64,000 bases of DNA from Lentzea indica (GCF_012184385.1 NZ_VSRL01000019.1:1-64000), one strand, 5' to 3'. Numbered from the stretch's first letter, positions 26,401 to 39,500 are shown. Program-made: numbers and translations. The notes: generated by a model from the sequence alone, not told the origin.

Positions 26401-26742
26401 GTAGACGTCCTCGACGTCCCGCCCGTCGCCGGCGATCCGGTCGACCTGCTCCTGGGTCAGCCCGGCCAGCGGGAAGTCGGACGGTGTGCGCCCACCGGCG
26501 TTCTGCTGCGCGCAGTGCCGGATGATGTCGCGTAGTGCGACAAGCATGCCCTCGGCCAGGTCGCCGATCGTCTCCTCCCGGTGCACGTTCGCCGAGTACG
26601 ACCAGGTGAGCCGCAGGCAACCGTCCTCGACGGCACCCGCCACGTCGAGCAGGTGCGGCCGATGGGCGTCGGGGCTGATGTCCGAGTCCAGCGCGCTCGT
26701 CCGGCTCCAGAGCCGGTCGCCCGCCGAAACCCCGTCGAACTG
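23416..26742 (-). CDS. NRPS-1, fourth segment: end of E4 and module 5 (C-A-T)
   Basis: After the frameshift at about 26742 the frame resumes in E4 (QFDGVSAGDRLWSRT). It continues through C5 DCL ([23 protein letters not shown] at 26.0 kb), A5 (25.1-23.7; [11 protein letters not shown]; pocket DALLVGAVV) and T5 (LGGDSIRS at 23.59) to the stop at 23416. Module 5 has no E domain, so residue 5 should stay L, which fits the LCL domain that opens NRPS-2. The missing base lies in GGCCAG read as GGCAG; restoring it gives ISFNYLGQFDG, the conserved E-domain motif. The C-terminal tail after T5 (LVLLELEQVALGDG) is short and may act as the donor docking segment for NRPS-2. Confidence 0.9.
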   Translation of the reverse strand, partial: QFDGVSAGDRLWSRTSALDSDISPDAHRPHLLDVAGAVEDGCLRLTWSYSANVHREETIGDLAEGMLVALRDIIRHCAQQNAGGRTPSDFPLAGLTQEQVDRIAGDGRDVEDVYPLTPMQAGMVFHGLSQGEQGLYFEQATFVLGGVPDPRVLAAAWQRVVDQTPVLRSQIVWEDTPLQVVRRAVTVPVRHLDWTTANREDELPALLARDRAEGIDLGEAPLMRVTLARLPGNEVQVLWTFHHVLLDGWSVFQVLTDVFAAHAGAPLPHRPAFRDYLDWLSRRDEIQAEAHWRQVLSGFDTPTALPYDRMPAATHTTRSSEWLVLDVDPGGLYEFAKRRQLTLNAVVQGAWALLLSRYSGQRDVCFGATVSGRPADIPGVDDITGIFINTLPVRVQVGDSDVVEWLRKLQDAQAEARRFDFVSLAQLQNWCGVNLFDSIVVFENYPINDEAAQTHGLRLRELQAFETTNYPLTVVVSPGARLSIELGYDPDLFDAATIERMAGHLVYLLESLPSEQVEVLPESERTQLLVQWNDTAVDVAPATLAELFEAQVARTPDLPAVIAGDTRISYAELDRRANRLAHWLILRGAGPERIVALVLRRSVEIVVAQLAVAKTGAALLPIDPDYPAERITFMLGDAKPVLVVTEEIAAAEHSTEDGPVAVRPLPAQPAYVIYTSGSTGKPKGVVVTHQGLASFSAAEIDHFQVQPGDRVLQFSSPSFDASVLELCMSLPAGAALVVPPPGPLLGEHLAEVIERFGVTHALIPPAALATVPAAALPRFRTLVVGGDACTAELVHRWAPGRRMINAYGPTESTVVTSWSGPLSQIGVPPIGKPVPNTRTYVLDRDLQPVPVGVPGELYVAGAGLARGYLNRPGLTAQRFLPNPYGTPGERMYATGDLVKWTPDGELMFVGRTDHQVKIRGFRVELGEIEALLRAFGDAVVVAREDDGHKRLVAYLVPSRNHPSVEELRSHLEQSLPDYMVPSAFVLLDSFPLTPNGKLDRSALPDPTGATVSEYVAPRTDTEQVLAGIWAEVLGVAPVGVEDNFFALGGDSIRSLHVSSKAMAVFDVALTPRDVLATRTVAALAELVEELVLLELEQVALGDGNTPEL

Positions 26743-29700
26743 CCGAGGTAGTTGAAACTGATCGACGGGAGTTGCGGGAGCACGGTGTCGGCGAGGTACC
26801 GCAACGCGCCGAAACCGAGGCCGTGGTGCGGCGCCGCGCGGAGCTGTTCCTTGGTGGACTTCAGGGTGGTGGCCCACTCGTCGGTGGTGCCCAGCGCGAT
26901 CGGGAACATGGTCGTGAACCAGCCGACGGTGCGGGACAGGTCGATGCCGTCGAAGACGTCTTCGCGGCCGTGGCCTTCGAGGTCGACCAGAACGCGGTCG
27001 TGCCCGGTCCACCGGCACACCACCCGGCCGAGCGCGGCCAGCAGCACGTCGTTGATCTGCGTGCGGTAGACGCCTGGCACGTCCTGCAACAGGGCCCTGG
27101 TCTCCTCGGGCCCGAGGACCACGCTGATCGACCGCGCGGAGTTCAAGTCGTTGGCGCCGTGGTGATCGACCGGCAGCCCGGTCTGCCCCGTGACGCTTCG
27201 CCAGTAGTCGATCTCGTCGTCGAACCCGCCTGCGGTGACGTGCTCGGTCAGCCGGTGCGCCCAGTCGTGGAACGACGTCGTCTTCGGACCGAGGTCGACG
27301 GGCTCACCGTGAACGGCCTGGCCGTAGGCGGTGGCCAGGTCCTCCATCAGGATCCGCCACGAGACTCCGTCGACCACCAGGTGGTGCGCCGAGAGACGAA
27401 GCTCGTCCCCTGCCATGGTGGCGTGCAGCAACGGACCGGCGGCCAGATCGAACTCGCCGTCCTGCCACACGTCCGCGGGCTCGACCGGCACGTTGTACTG
27501 CCGCCAGCCGTCGTCGGTGCGGGTGAATCGGATGCGCAGCGCGTCGTGGTGCGCGAGCAACGCGTCCAGCGCGGTGCGCAACGCGGCTTCGTCCACGTCC
27601 GGCACCAACGTCAGCGTGACCGACTGCTCGAACCGTTCCGGCCGCACCGGGTTCACGGTGAAGTACCAGTGCTGGATCGGCGTCAGCGGCACGTCACCGA
27701 CCACGGGTCCCTGGTCGATCCGGGCGGGCTCGGTGGTGGTGGCGTGTGCCGCCAGCGCGGCGACCGTCCCGTGCCGGAACAGGTCGCGCGGGGTGAGGCC
27801 GAGGCCGGCCTGCCGGGCGCGGGACACGACCTGGATGCTGAGGATCGAGTCGCCGCCGAGCTCGAAGAAGTTGTCCTCGACACCGACTCGTTCGGCGCCG
27901 AGCACTTCGGCCCAGATGCGTGCGAGCACGGTCTCCGCCTCGGTCCGCGGCTCTGTGTAGCCGGTACCGCTGTCCCAGGTGGGTTGGGGAAGTGCGCGGC
28001 GGTCGAGCTTTCCGTTGCGGCTCAACGGCAGCTCGTCGAGCGTGACGATCGCCGACGGCACCATGTAGTCCGGCAGCGCAGCGGCGACGTGGTCGCGCAG
28101 CGCCGCGGTATCGGCGTCAGTGACGACGTAGGCGACGAGTCGCTTGTGGACACCGTCGGCGACGACCACCACGTCGCGGACATCGGGGTGCGCGCGCAGC
28201 ACGGTCTCGATCTCGCCGAGCTCGATGCGGAAGCCGCGGATCTTGACCTGGTGGTCGGTGCGGCCGACGAACTCGATGACGCCGTCGGGCCGCCACTTCA
28301 CGATGTCGCCCGTGGCGTACATCCGCTCGCCAGCCAAGAGCGGGTTGGCGATGAACGGGTTGGCGATGAAGCGCTGCGCGGTGCGGCCGGGTTGGCCGAG
28401 GTAGCCGCGTGCCACCCCGGCGCCCGCGATGTGCAGTTCACCGGCGATGCCCGGTGGCACCGGCCGCAGCCGGTTGTCGAGCACGTAGACCTGCATGTTG
28501 TCTTGCGGATGGCCGATGGGGATGACGTCCGGGACCGGTTCGCTGATGGTGTGGTGGGTGGCGAAGGTGGTGGTTTCGGTGGGTCCGTAGCCGTCGACGA
28601 CGGTGATGCCGGGGCAGGCGTCGAGTACTCGGCGGACGGCCGTGGCGGGGACGATGTCGCCGCCGGTCCACACCTCGCGGACGCCGCTCAGGCAGTCGGG
28701 TGCGTCCTGGGCGATCAGCCGGAACAGTCCCGCGGTGAGCCACAAGCCGGTGACGTCGTGCTGCTGGATCACCCCGCGCAATGTGTGCACGTCGAGATCC
28801 TCGGGTGGTGCGACGACGACTTGGCCGCCGTGGAGAAGCGGCACCCACAGTTCGTAGGTGGAGGCGTCGAAGGCGAGTGGTGAGTGCAGTAGCACGCGTT
28901 CGTGTGCGCCGTTGCTGAAGCAGCGGTCGTGTGCCAATGCGACGACGTCGCGGTGCCGGACAGCCACGCCCTTGGGTGTGCCGGTGGACCCCGATGTGTA
29001 CATGACGTAGGCGAGGTTGTCGGGATGCAGCGGCACATCCGGAGCCTTGTCGCACACATCGGATCCGATGACCACTGTGCGTCCACTGTGGACCAGTCGG
29101 CTGACGTCATCGGTGACCAGCACCGGCGCACCCGCTTCGGTGAGCACCAGTCGCATGCGGTCGGCCGGTGCGCGGACGTCCAGCGGAACGTAGGCACCAC
29201 CGGCCTTGACGATGGCCAGTTCCGCGACCACCACGTCGATCGAGCGGTCCAGGAGCAGACCGACGGGTTGGTCGGGGCGGACGCCGGCGCTGATCAGCCG
29301 GTGGGCGAGGTGGTTGGCGCGGGCGTCGAGTTCGCGGTAGGTCAGCGACTCGTCGCCGCGTACGGCGATGGCGTCCGGAGTGCGCCGGACTTGTTCGGTG
29401 AACAGAGCGGGCAGGGTGGCGCCTGGTACGTCGTTCGCGGTGTCGTTCCACGCCACGAGCACCTGGTGCCGTTCGGCGTCGGTGAGCAGCGCGAGCTCGT
29501 CCACCGGCAGGGATGGGTCCTCGGCGATGCCGGACAGCAGCATCTCCAGGTGCCCGGCCATCCGTTCGACAGTCGTGACGTCGAACAGGTCCGGGTCGTG
29601 GTCGAGCGTGACCGACAACGCGTCGCCGGGCGAGACCACGACGGTGAGCGGGTAGTTCGTCGGCTCCAGGTCCTGCACCTGGCGCATGTGCAGGCCGTGC

Positions 29701-31010
29701 GCGGCGAGCGCGTCGGCGTCGAACGGGTAGTTCTCGAACACCACGATGCTGTCGAACAGGTTGGTACCGCGGGAAGTCTGCAGCTGCGCCAGCGACACGA
29801 AGTCGTACCGGCGTGACTGCGACTGGGTGACCTGGATGTCGTGCAGCCACGACAGGACGTCCCGCGCACCGTCGACGAGCATCCTGGCCGGCACGGTGTT
29901 GATGAACATGCCCACCATCGACTCGACGCCGGGCAGGTCGGCAGGGCGGCCGGACACGGTGAGGCCGAACACGACGTCGCGCTCACCGCTGTACCGCGAC
30001 AGCAACAGGCCCCACGCGCCCTGCACGGCCGTGTTCACCGTCAGGCCGTTGCGTGCGGCGACTTCACGCAACCGCGCGGACTTCTCAGGTGACAGCGTGA
30101 CCCGGACCCGTGCGGTGGACCGAGTTCGGTGTGCCTCCACCGGCTGACGGTCGAACGGCAGCGAGGTCGGCTCGTCGAAGCCGGACAGCACCTCGCGCCA
30201 GTAGGCCTCCGCCGCCTGCTGGTCCTGCTCGCCGAGCCAGCGCAGGTACTCGCGGAACAGCGGCCGTGCCACCTGCCGTGCCGCGCCACCTCGGGTGAGC
30301 GCGGTGTACTGCTCACACACCTCGCCGAACACCTGCGCGGCGCTCCAGCCGTCCAGCAGCACGTGGTGGAACGTCCACACCAGCAGGATCTCGTCGTCCG
30401 GCAGCGTGATCACGGTCAACCGCATCAGCGGCGCCGTGCCGAGGTCGATCCCCGCGGCGCGGTCGCGGTCGAGCAACGCCGCCATGTCACCGTCCGATTC
30501 GCGCCAGTCGAGGTGGGCGGTCGGCAGGTGCACGGTGCGGCACACCACCTGCAGCGGCTCGGGCACTCCGTCCCAGACGACCCGGCTGCGCAGGATCGGC
30601 GTCCGGTCCACCACCCGTTGCCACGCGACGCCGAACGCGTCCGGGTCGCGCACGCCGCACAGCCGCAGCCGCACCTGGTTGAGGTAGGCGCCACCGTCGT
30701 CGACCAGACCGTGGAACACCATTCCCGCCTGCATCGGTGTGAGCGGGTAGATGTCCTCGACGTCGGCGTCGGCCAGCCGGTCCACCGCCTCCTGGTCGAG
30801 CCGGGCGAGAGGGAAGTCGGACGGTGTGCGTCCACCCGCGTCCGGTCCGGCGCAGTGTTCGACGATGTCCGCGAGCGCGGTGACCAGCTCCCCGGCCAGC
30901 CGCCGCACGGTGGACTCGGCGTGTATTTCCCTGCTGTGGTACCAGGTGAACTCCAACTGTCCGTTGTGGAGGAAGCTCACCACGTCCAGCAGGTGTGCGC
31001 GGGCTTCGTC
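26743..31010 (-). CDS. NRPS-1, third segment: end of E3 and module 4 (C-A-T-E)
   Basis: The frame resumes inside E3 ([17 protein letters not shown]). It then encodes C4 DCL ([23 protein letters not shown] at 30.36 kb), A4 (29.4-28.0), T4 (LGGDSILS at 27.84) and most of E4 (27.7-26.7; [27 protein letters not shown]). The A4 pocket read by eye is DAYWWGGTF. This is very close to the valine codes DAFWIGGTF and DALWLGGTF, so module 4 should add Val and epimerise it. A long stretch of A4 DNA is nearly identical to A2. The frameshift at its upstream end (about 31010) is one missing base in CCGGACGAA; restoring it joins GGDATP to [10 protein letters not shown]. Confidence 0.9.
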
Positions 31011-33558
31011 GGGGTGGCGTCGCCGCCGAGTCCGCTCAGCCTGCCCAGGTGGTTGAAGCTGACCTGCGGTGCCTGGTCGAGCACGGTGTCCGTGAGGTAC
31101 CGCAACACGCCGTAGCCGAGACCGTGCAACGGGATGGCCCGCAAGTCTTCCTTCACGGTCTTGAGCGCCTCGCCCCAGTCGTCGAACGTGCTCAACACGA
31201 CCGGGAACAGGGTGGTGAACCAGCCGACCGTACGCGAGAGATCGACGCCATCGAGGAACTCCTCGCGGCCGTGCCCCTCGAGGTCGACCAGCACGCGATC
31301 GTGCCCGGTCCACCGGCACAGCACCCGGCCCAGCGCGGTCAGCAGCACGTCGTTGATCTGCGTGCGGTAGACGCCTGGCACGTCCTGCAGCAACGCTCGT
31401 GTCGTCTCGGCATCGAGCCGCACCCTCACCGTGCCCGTGGTGGCGATCGTGTTCGCGCCATCGCCGTCGACCGGCAGCGTGGTCTTGCCGCGCACCGACC
31501 GCCAGTACTCGACCTGGTCGTCGAACCCACCTGTGCGCGCATGCTCGGTGAGCCGGTGCGCCCACTCGCGGAACGACGTGGTCTTCGGGCCGAGGTCACC
31601 GCCGCGGTACGCGGTCTCCAGGTCCTCCAGCAGAATCCGCCACGAGACACCGTCGACCACGAGGTGGCGTGCGACCAGCCGCAGTTCGTCGCTGGACCGC
31701 ACGACGTCGAGCCCGCCGCCCACCGGTGGGTTGTGCTGACGCCAGCCTTCCTCGGTGCGTTCGAACCGCATGCGCAATGCGTCGTGGTGCGCCACGAGGA
31801 CCTCGACGGCCCGGCGCACGGCGTCCTCGTCGAACTCGACCGGCACGGACTGGGTGAACTCCTCGGGCCGCTCCGGGTTCGTGGCGAGGTACCAGCGCTG
31901 GATCGGGGTCAGCGGCACCTCGCCGGTCACCGCGTCCTGTTGCGCGGTCACCGGCGAGGTTTCCGACAGGCCCACGACCAGCGCGGCGATCGTGGGCCGC
32001 TGGAAGATCTCGCCCGGCGTCAGGTTCAGCCCGGCCTGGCGGGCGCGGGACACGACCTGGATGCTGAGGATCGAGTCGCCGCCGAGCTCGAAGAAGTTGT
32101 CCTCCACCCCGACCCGGTCGACGTCGAGCACCGCCGCCCAGATCTGCGCGAGCGTGTCCTCCCGTGCCGAACGCGGTGCCACATAACCGGAGCCGGACGT
32201 CCAGTCCGGCCTGGGCAGCGCCTTCCGGTCGAGCTTGCCGTGCACCGTGAGCGGCAGGCGGTCCATGGCGACGAACACCGACGGGACCATGTAGTCCGGC
32301 AGCATCCCGCTAAGGAACTCCCGCAGGCCGGAGGTCTCTCCGACCACGTAGGCGACAAGACGCTTGCGTTGCGCGTCGTCGTGCAGCACGACGACGACCG
32401 CCTCGGCCACCCGGTCGTGGCAGGTCAGCGCGGCCTCGATCTCGCCGAGCTCGATGCGAAAGCCGCGGATCTTGACCTGGTGGTCGGTGCGGCCGACGAA
32501 GATCAGTTCGCCGTTCGGTGTCCACTTGACCAGGTCGCCGGTGGCGTACATGCGCTCGCCCGGCGTTCCGTAAGGGTTGGGCAGGAAGCGTTGTGCGGTG
32601 AGTCCTGGCCGGTTGAGGTAGCCGCGGGCGAGGCCGGCTCCGGCCACGTGCAGCTCGCCGGGCACGCCGACGGGCACCGGCCGGAGTTCGTTGTCCAGCA
32701 CGTAGACCCTGGTGTTGCGGATGGGTGTGCCGATCGGTGGCGTGCCGCCCGGTGACAGTGGCGCGCTCCAGCTGGTGACCACTGTGGACTCGGTCGGGCC
32801 GTAGGCGTTGATCATGCGCCGGCCGGGTGCCCAGCGGTGGACCAGCTCGGCGGTGCAGGCGTCACCGCCGACGATCAGTGTGCGGAACGAGGGGAGATCG
32901 GTGTCGGGCACGGTGGCTAGCGCCGCGGGCGGGATCAACGCATGCGTGATCGCGTTCTCCGCCAGCACGTCGGCCAGTTGCTGACCGACGAGAGCACCGC
33001 GTGGTGGCACGACCAGCGCCGCTCCCGCGGGCAGTGACATGCAGAGTTCGAGTACGGAGGCGTCGAAGCTGGGGGAGGAGAACTGGAGGACGCCGTCGCC
33101 GGGCCGGACCTGGAAGTGGTCGATCTCGGCCGAGGAGAAGCTCGCGATGCCCTGATGGGTCACCACGACACCTTTTGGTCGGCCGGTCGATCCCGACGTG
33201 TAGATGACGTACGCCGGATGCGAGGGCAGCGGCCGGACACCGGTTGGCTCGTCCACTTCGGACAGATCTGCCTCGGCGAGGGTGTCCGCGGTGAGCACGA
33301 GGACGGGCTTGGCGTCGTCGAGCATGAACGTGATGCGCTCGGCCGGGTGGTCGGGGTCGATCGGCAGGAACGCGGCTCCCGCCTTCAGGACGGCGAGCTG
33401 CGCGACGACGATCTCCACCGAGCGCGGCAGCTGGAGTGCGACGATCCGTTCGGGGCCCGCGCCGTGGCGGATCAGCCAGTGTGCCAACCGGTTCGCGCGC
33501 CGGTCCAGCTCGGCGTAGCTGATCCGGGCGTCCCCGGCGATCACCGCCGGGAGGTCCG
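31011..33558 (-). CDS. NRPS-1, second segment: A3-T3 and most of E3
   Basis: This segment starts a few residues into A3 ([17 protein letters not shown]). It encodes the A3 core ([11 protein letters not shown] at 33.19 kb; pocket [18 protein letters not shown]-like A10 motif written HGKLDRKAL), T3 (LGGDSILS at 32.07) and E3 (31.9 kb onward; [19 protein letters not shown]). The E3 His motif is ARHLVVDG: the first His of HHxxxDG is Arg while the second, catalytic His is kept. The frameshift at about 33558 is one base missing from ACGCCGGAC read as ACGCGGAC; restoring it gives ARTPDLPAV-type text as in A5. The product should be a D-configured residue from the same A-domain class as modules 1 and 5. 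Confidence 0.88.
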
Positions 33559-36500
33559 CGTCCGCGTGACCTGTGCCTCGAACAGCTCGGCCAGCGTGGC
33601 GGGCGCGACATCGACCGCGGTGTCGTTCCACTCCACGAGCACGCGACGCAGTTCGTCGCCGGTCAGCATGGGCAGGTCGAGCACCGCGCGCCGGGGATCG
33701 TCCACGATGTCGCCCAGCAGCATCAGCAGGTGGCCGGCGAGCCGTGCCACCGTGTCCCGATCGAACAGGGCCGGGTCGTAGCCGAACGTGAAGCCGAGCT
33801 CGTCGCCGGGGTAGGCGACGACGGCGAGCGGGTAGTTGGTGACCTCGATGCCACCCAGCTCGCGCACACCGAGCCCCGCGGCCGGGTAGTTCTCGAACGC
33901 CACGATGCTGTCGAACAGGTTGACCCGCTCGGGCAGGCCGGTCCAGGTCCGCATCCGGTTCAGCGGAACGTGTTCGAACCGCCGTGCCTCGCTCTGCGCG
34001 GCCTGCAGCTCCATCAGCCACGACCGCACGCTCTGTCCACTGTGGGCGTCAACGCGCACGGGGATCGTGTTGATGAACAGGCCGACGATCGACTCGACCC
34101 CCGGCAGGTCCGTGGGACGCCCGGACACCGTCGCGCCGAAGCAGACGTCGCGCTGGCCGCTGTACCGCGACAGCAGCACCGCCCAGGCGCCCTGGACGAC
34201 GGTGTTCACGGTGAGCCCGTTGGTCTGCGCGAACTCGCGCAGGCCGGTAGACCGCTCGGACGGCAGGTGCACCCGCACGTACTCCGTGGACTCGGCGCTG
34301 TGCGTGTCCATCGGCTGCCGGTCGTACGGCAGCGCCGTCGGCTCGGTCAGGCCCCGCAGCACGAGCTGCCAGTGGTCGTCAGCAGCCTGCTGGTCCTGTT
34401 CTCCCAGCCAGGTCAGGTAGTCGCGGAACGGGCGCCGTGCAGCCGGCTCGCCGCGCAGCACCTCGGACAGCACCAGGAACAGGCTCCAGCCGTCGAGCAC
34501 GACGTGGTCGAAGGTCCACAGCACCTGGACCTCGCCGCCGGGCAGCCGGGCCAGCGTGACCCGCATGAGCGGTGCCCGGCCGATGTCGATGCCCTCGGCG
34601 CGGTCACGGGCGAGCAGCGCCTGCAGTTCCTCGTCCCGGTCCGCCTCCGTCCAGTCGAGGCGGACGATCGGCACGGTCGCGGTCCGCCGCACCACCTGCA
34701 GCGGCTCGTCCACGCCCTCCCACACCACGTGTGAGCGCAGCACTGGTGTCCGGTCGACGACCCGTTGCCAGGCCTCGCTCAGCACGTCGACATCGCCGTC
34801 GACGACGAAGGTGATCTGCTGGAAGTACGCCACCGATCCACGGCGTGCCATCCGGTGGAACACCATGCCCGCCTGCATCGGCGTGAGCGGGTAGACGTCC
34901 TCGATGTCACGGCCGTCGCCCGCGATCCGGTCGACCTCCTCCTGGTCGAGACGCGCGAGCGGGAAGTCGGACGGCGTACGCCCGCCGGTTCCCGGCCGCG
35001 CGCAGTGCTCGACGATCTCCCGGATCGCGCCGATCATCTCGTCGGCGAGGCGGTGCACCGTGGCCTGCTCGTGCACCTCTTCGCTGTAGAACCAGGTGAA
35101 CTCGAGACAACGGTCGTCGACCCGGCCCACGACGTCGAGCAGGTGCGGCCGTGCCGCGGCCGGGTCCGCACTCAGCTCCAGCTGCCCGTGCAGCCCGCGG
35201 TAGAGCCCGCCGGTGGACAGGTCGAAATGGCCGAGGTAGTTGAAGCTGACCTGCGGTGCGCAGCTTCCGCCGATCAGGCCGTAACCGACGCCGCGCCGCG
35301 GCACGGCACGCAGCTGTTCCTTGACCGACTTCAGCACCGTGCCCCAGCCGGCACCGGACACGTCGAGCGTGACCGGGAACATCGCGGTGAACCAGCCGAC
35401 CGTGCGGGAGACGTCGCCGAGGAACTCCTCACGTCCGTGTCCCTCGAGCTGCACCTGAACGCTGTTCCTCCCGGTCCACCCCGACAACACGCGGCCGAGC
35501 GCGGTGAGCAGCACGTCGTTGACCTGCGTGCGGTACGCGCCCGGCACGTCCTGCAGTAACGCCCTCGTCTCGGCGGCGTCCAGCCGCACGGTGACGGCTC
35601 GGGTCGACGCGACGGTGTTGGCGCCCGTGCCGTCGACGGGCACCGGCAACGGCTCCATGTCCGCCCAGTACTCGCGTTCCTCTGGCAGGACGGGCAGCTC
35701 GGTCAGGTGGCGCGCCCAGTCGCGGAACGACGTGGTCTTCGGGCCGAGGTCACCGCCGCGGTACGCGGTCTCCAGGTCCTCCAGCAGAATCCGCCACGAC
35801 ACGCCGTCCACCACCTGGTGGTGCGCGGCGAGGAACAGCACGGTGCCGTTGAAGAGCGCGGCCTTGAGCAAGGGGCCTGTGCCGAGGTCGAAGCTCGCGT
35901 GCACGGCGTCCGCCGCAGTCCGAATGTCGTCCACAGTGGACACCGTCAGCACGTCGGAGTCTGTGACAGGGGCGTTGTACTGCACCCACTGCCCGTCGAC
36001 CTGCCGGAACCGCATCCGCAACGCGTCGTGGTGGTCGAGCAGCGCCCGCAGTGCCGCACGCAGGGCCTGCTCGTCGACGTCGCCGGTGAGCTCCAGGAAC
36101 AGCGCCTGGTTGAAGTGCTGCGGCCGCCCGGTGTTGGTCTCCAGGCCCCAGCGCTGCATCGGGGTCAGCGGCACCGGGCCGGTGACCGGGCCCTGCTCGG
36201 TCCGCTCCGGTTCGACCGGGGTGAGGTGAGCCGCCAGCGCGGCGATGGTCTGGTGCAGGAAGACGTCCTTCGACGACAGGCCCAGCCCGGCCTGCCGTGC
36301 CTTCGACACGACCTGGATGCTGAGGATCGAGTCGCCGCCGAGCTCGAAGAAGTTGTCGTCGACACCGACTCGTTCGGTGCCGAGCACGTCGGCCCAGATC
36401 CGTGCGAGCACGGTCTCCGCCTCGGTGCGGGGTGCCACGAAACCGGCGTCGCTGTCCCAGGTCGGTTGGGGTAGTGCGAGGCGGTCGAGCTTTCCGTTGC

Positions 36501-39500
36501 GGCTCAACGGCAGCTCGTCGAGCGTGACGATCGCCGACGGCACCATGTAGTCCGGTAGCGTCTGCGACACGAAACCGCGCAACTGAGGGGCCGAAGGCGT
36601 CACACCCGGCGCTGCGACCACGTACGCGACCAGTCGCTTGTTCCCGGACGTCTCCTGGACGACAGCCACCGCCTCGGCGACCGTGTCGTGCCGCAGCAGC
36701 GCGGCCTCCACCTCACCCAGTTCGATGCGGAATCCGCGGATCTTCACCTGGTCGTCCGTGCGGCCGAGGTACTCGATCTCGCCGGAGTTGGTCCACCGCA
36801 CCACGTCACCGGTGCGGTACATGCGCTCGCCGGACGAGAACGGGTTGGCGATGAAACGTTGCGCGGTCATGCCAGGCCGGTTGCGGTAGCCCCGCGCCAG
36901 GCCGCGACCGCTGAGGAACAGTTCACCCGGCACACCGATGGGCACAGGCCGCAGGTGGTCGTCGAGCACGTAGACCTGCATGTTGTCTTGCGGATGGCCG
37001 ATGGGGATGACGTCCGGGACCGGTTCGCTGATGGTGTGGTGGGTGGCGAAGGTGGTGGTTTCGGTGGGTCCGTAGCCGTCGACGACGGTGATGCCGGGGC
37101 AGGCGTTCAGCACTCGCCGCACGGCCTGCGCGGGCACGACGTCGCCGCCGGTCCACACCTCGCGGACGCCGCTCAGGCAGCTGGGAGCGTCTTGGGCGAT
37201 CAGCCGGAACAGGCCTGCGGTGAGCCACAGACCGGTGACGTCGTGCTCCTTGATGACGTGGCCCAGCGAGTCGGCATCGAGATCGATCGGCGGGGCGACG
37301 ACCACTTGGCCGCCGTGGAGGAGTGGTGCCCAGAGTTCGTAGGTGGAGGCGTCGAAGGCGAGTGGTGAGTGCAGCAGTACTCGTTCGTGTGCGCCGTTGC
37401 GGAAGCACCGGTCGTGTGCCAGGGCGACTACGTCGCTGTGCCGCACAGCGACGCCCTTGGGGGTGCCTGTGGAACCCGACGTGTACATGACGTAGGCGAG
37501 ATTGTCCGGGTGTAGTGGCACGGCCGGGTCTGTGTCACACGCGTCGGACCCGATGACGACTACATGTCCACTGTGGACCAGCCTGTCGGCGTCGTCGGTG
37601 ACCAGCACCGACGCACCCGCTTCGGTGAGTACCAGTCGCATGCGGTCGGCCGGTGCGCGGACGTCGAGCGGAACGTACGCACCACCGGCTTTGAGGATCG
37701 CCAGCTCCGCGATCACCACGTCTGCTGAGCGGTCGATGAGCAGGCCGACGGGCTGGTCGGGGCGGACGCCGACGTCGATCAGCCGGTGCGCGAGGTGGTT
37801 GGCGCGGGCGTCGAGTTCGCGGTAGGTCAGCGGCTCGTCACCGCCTACGGCGATGGTGTCCGGGGTGCGCCGGACTTGTTCGGCGAACAGGGTGGGCAGG
37901 GTGGCCTCCGGTACGTCGTGTGCGGTGTCGTTCCACGCCACGAGCACCTGGTGCCGTTCGGCATCAGTGAGCAGCGCGAGCTCGTCCACCGGCCGGGACG
38001 GGTCCTCGGCGATGCCGGACAGCAGCATCTCCAGGTGCCCGGCCATCCGCTCGACGGTCGCGGCGTCGAACAGATCGGTGTTGTACTCGATCGCGAGGTT
38101 CAGCCCGTCGCCCCTGGGCAGGAACTCGATCACCAGGTCGAACCGGGCCGACGGCCGCGGCAGGTCGTGTTCGCGGATGTGCAGACCGTTGATCTCACGT
38201 GGGTGGACCGTCGCGTTCTGCAGCACGACCATCGCCTGGACCAGCGGGGTGCGGCTGGGGTCGCGTTCCGGCGCAAGCGCCTCGACCAGCTGGTCGAACG
38301 GCAGCTCGTCGTGCGTGAACGCTTCCAGCACGGTTTCCCGCACCGCGGCGAGAAACTCGTCGAACGTCTCCGATCCATCCACAGTGGACCGCAGTACGAC
38401 CGTGTTCACGAAGAACCCCGCCAGTCGCTCCAGCTCCGCGCGGTTGCGGCCGGAACTGGCCGTGCCGACGGCGATGTCGCGCTGGCCGCTGTAGCGGGCC
38501 AGCAGGACCTGCACCGCCGCGATGAGCGTCATGAACAGGGTCGCGCCGCGTTCGCGGCTCCCGGTCGTCAGCGCCCGCACCAGATCGGCGCCGAGGTCAC
38601 GGCGGTGCACCGCGCCGGCGGTGGTCCGCAGACGTGGCCGCGGCCGGTCGGTCGGCAGGTTCAGCACCTCGAGCCCGGCCAGCTTGTTCTCCCAGTAACG
38701 CAGGTGTTCGGTCTGGTCCGTCAGCCGCTCGCGCTGCCACACCGCGAAGTCCGGGTACTGGATCGTCAGGGCGGGCAGCTCGGCGCCCGCGTAGAGCTCG
38801 GCCAGTTCGTCCACCAGCAGCGACACCGACCATCCGTCGGTGACGATGTGGTGCTGGCACAGCAACAACACGTGCTCGGCCGGCGTGACCCGGACGAGGA
38901 CGGCCCGCGTCAGCGGTCCGCGCCGCAGGTCGAACGGGCGGCGCAGCTCGTCGGCGAGCACGTCGTCCACCGCGTCGGCCGTGGTCGCCTCGACCACGCG
39001 CAACGGGATGTCACTCGTCTCGGCCACGAGCTGCACACCTTGACCGTCGATCGAGTCGAACGTCGTGCGAAGCGACTCGTGCCTGCTCACCAGCGCGTCG
39101 AGCGCCGAACGCAGCGCGACGAGGTCGAGCGGTCCGGAGAGCCGCAGACCGACGCCCGTGTTGTACTCGACGCCGCCCGAGGTGAGATCGTCCAGGAACC
39201 ACAGCCGTTGCTGCGCGGGAGAAAGCGGCAGCGTCATCCCGCGGGGTGCACGGACGATCCGGTCCTCGTCCGCTGTGGACAGTGGCGCGGGCAGCAGTTC
39301 GGCGAGCGCGCCGAGGGTGCCTGCGTCGAAGATCGTCCGCAGGGTCAGGTCGACGCCGAAGCAGGCGCGCACCCGTGACAGGACCTTGGTGGCCAGGATG
39401 GAGTCGCCGCCGAGGCCGAAGAAGTCGTCGTCGACACCGACCTGGTCGATGCCCAGCAGCTCCGCCCAGATGCCGGCCAGCAGCCGTTCGGAGCCGGTGC

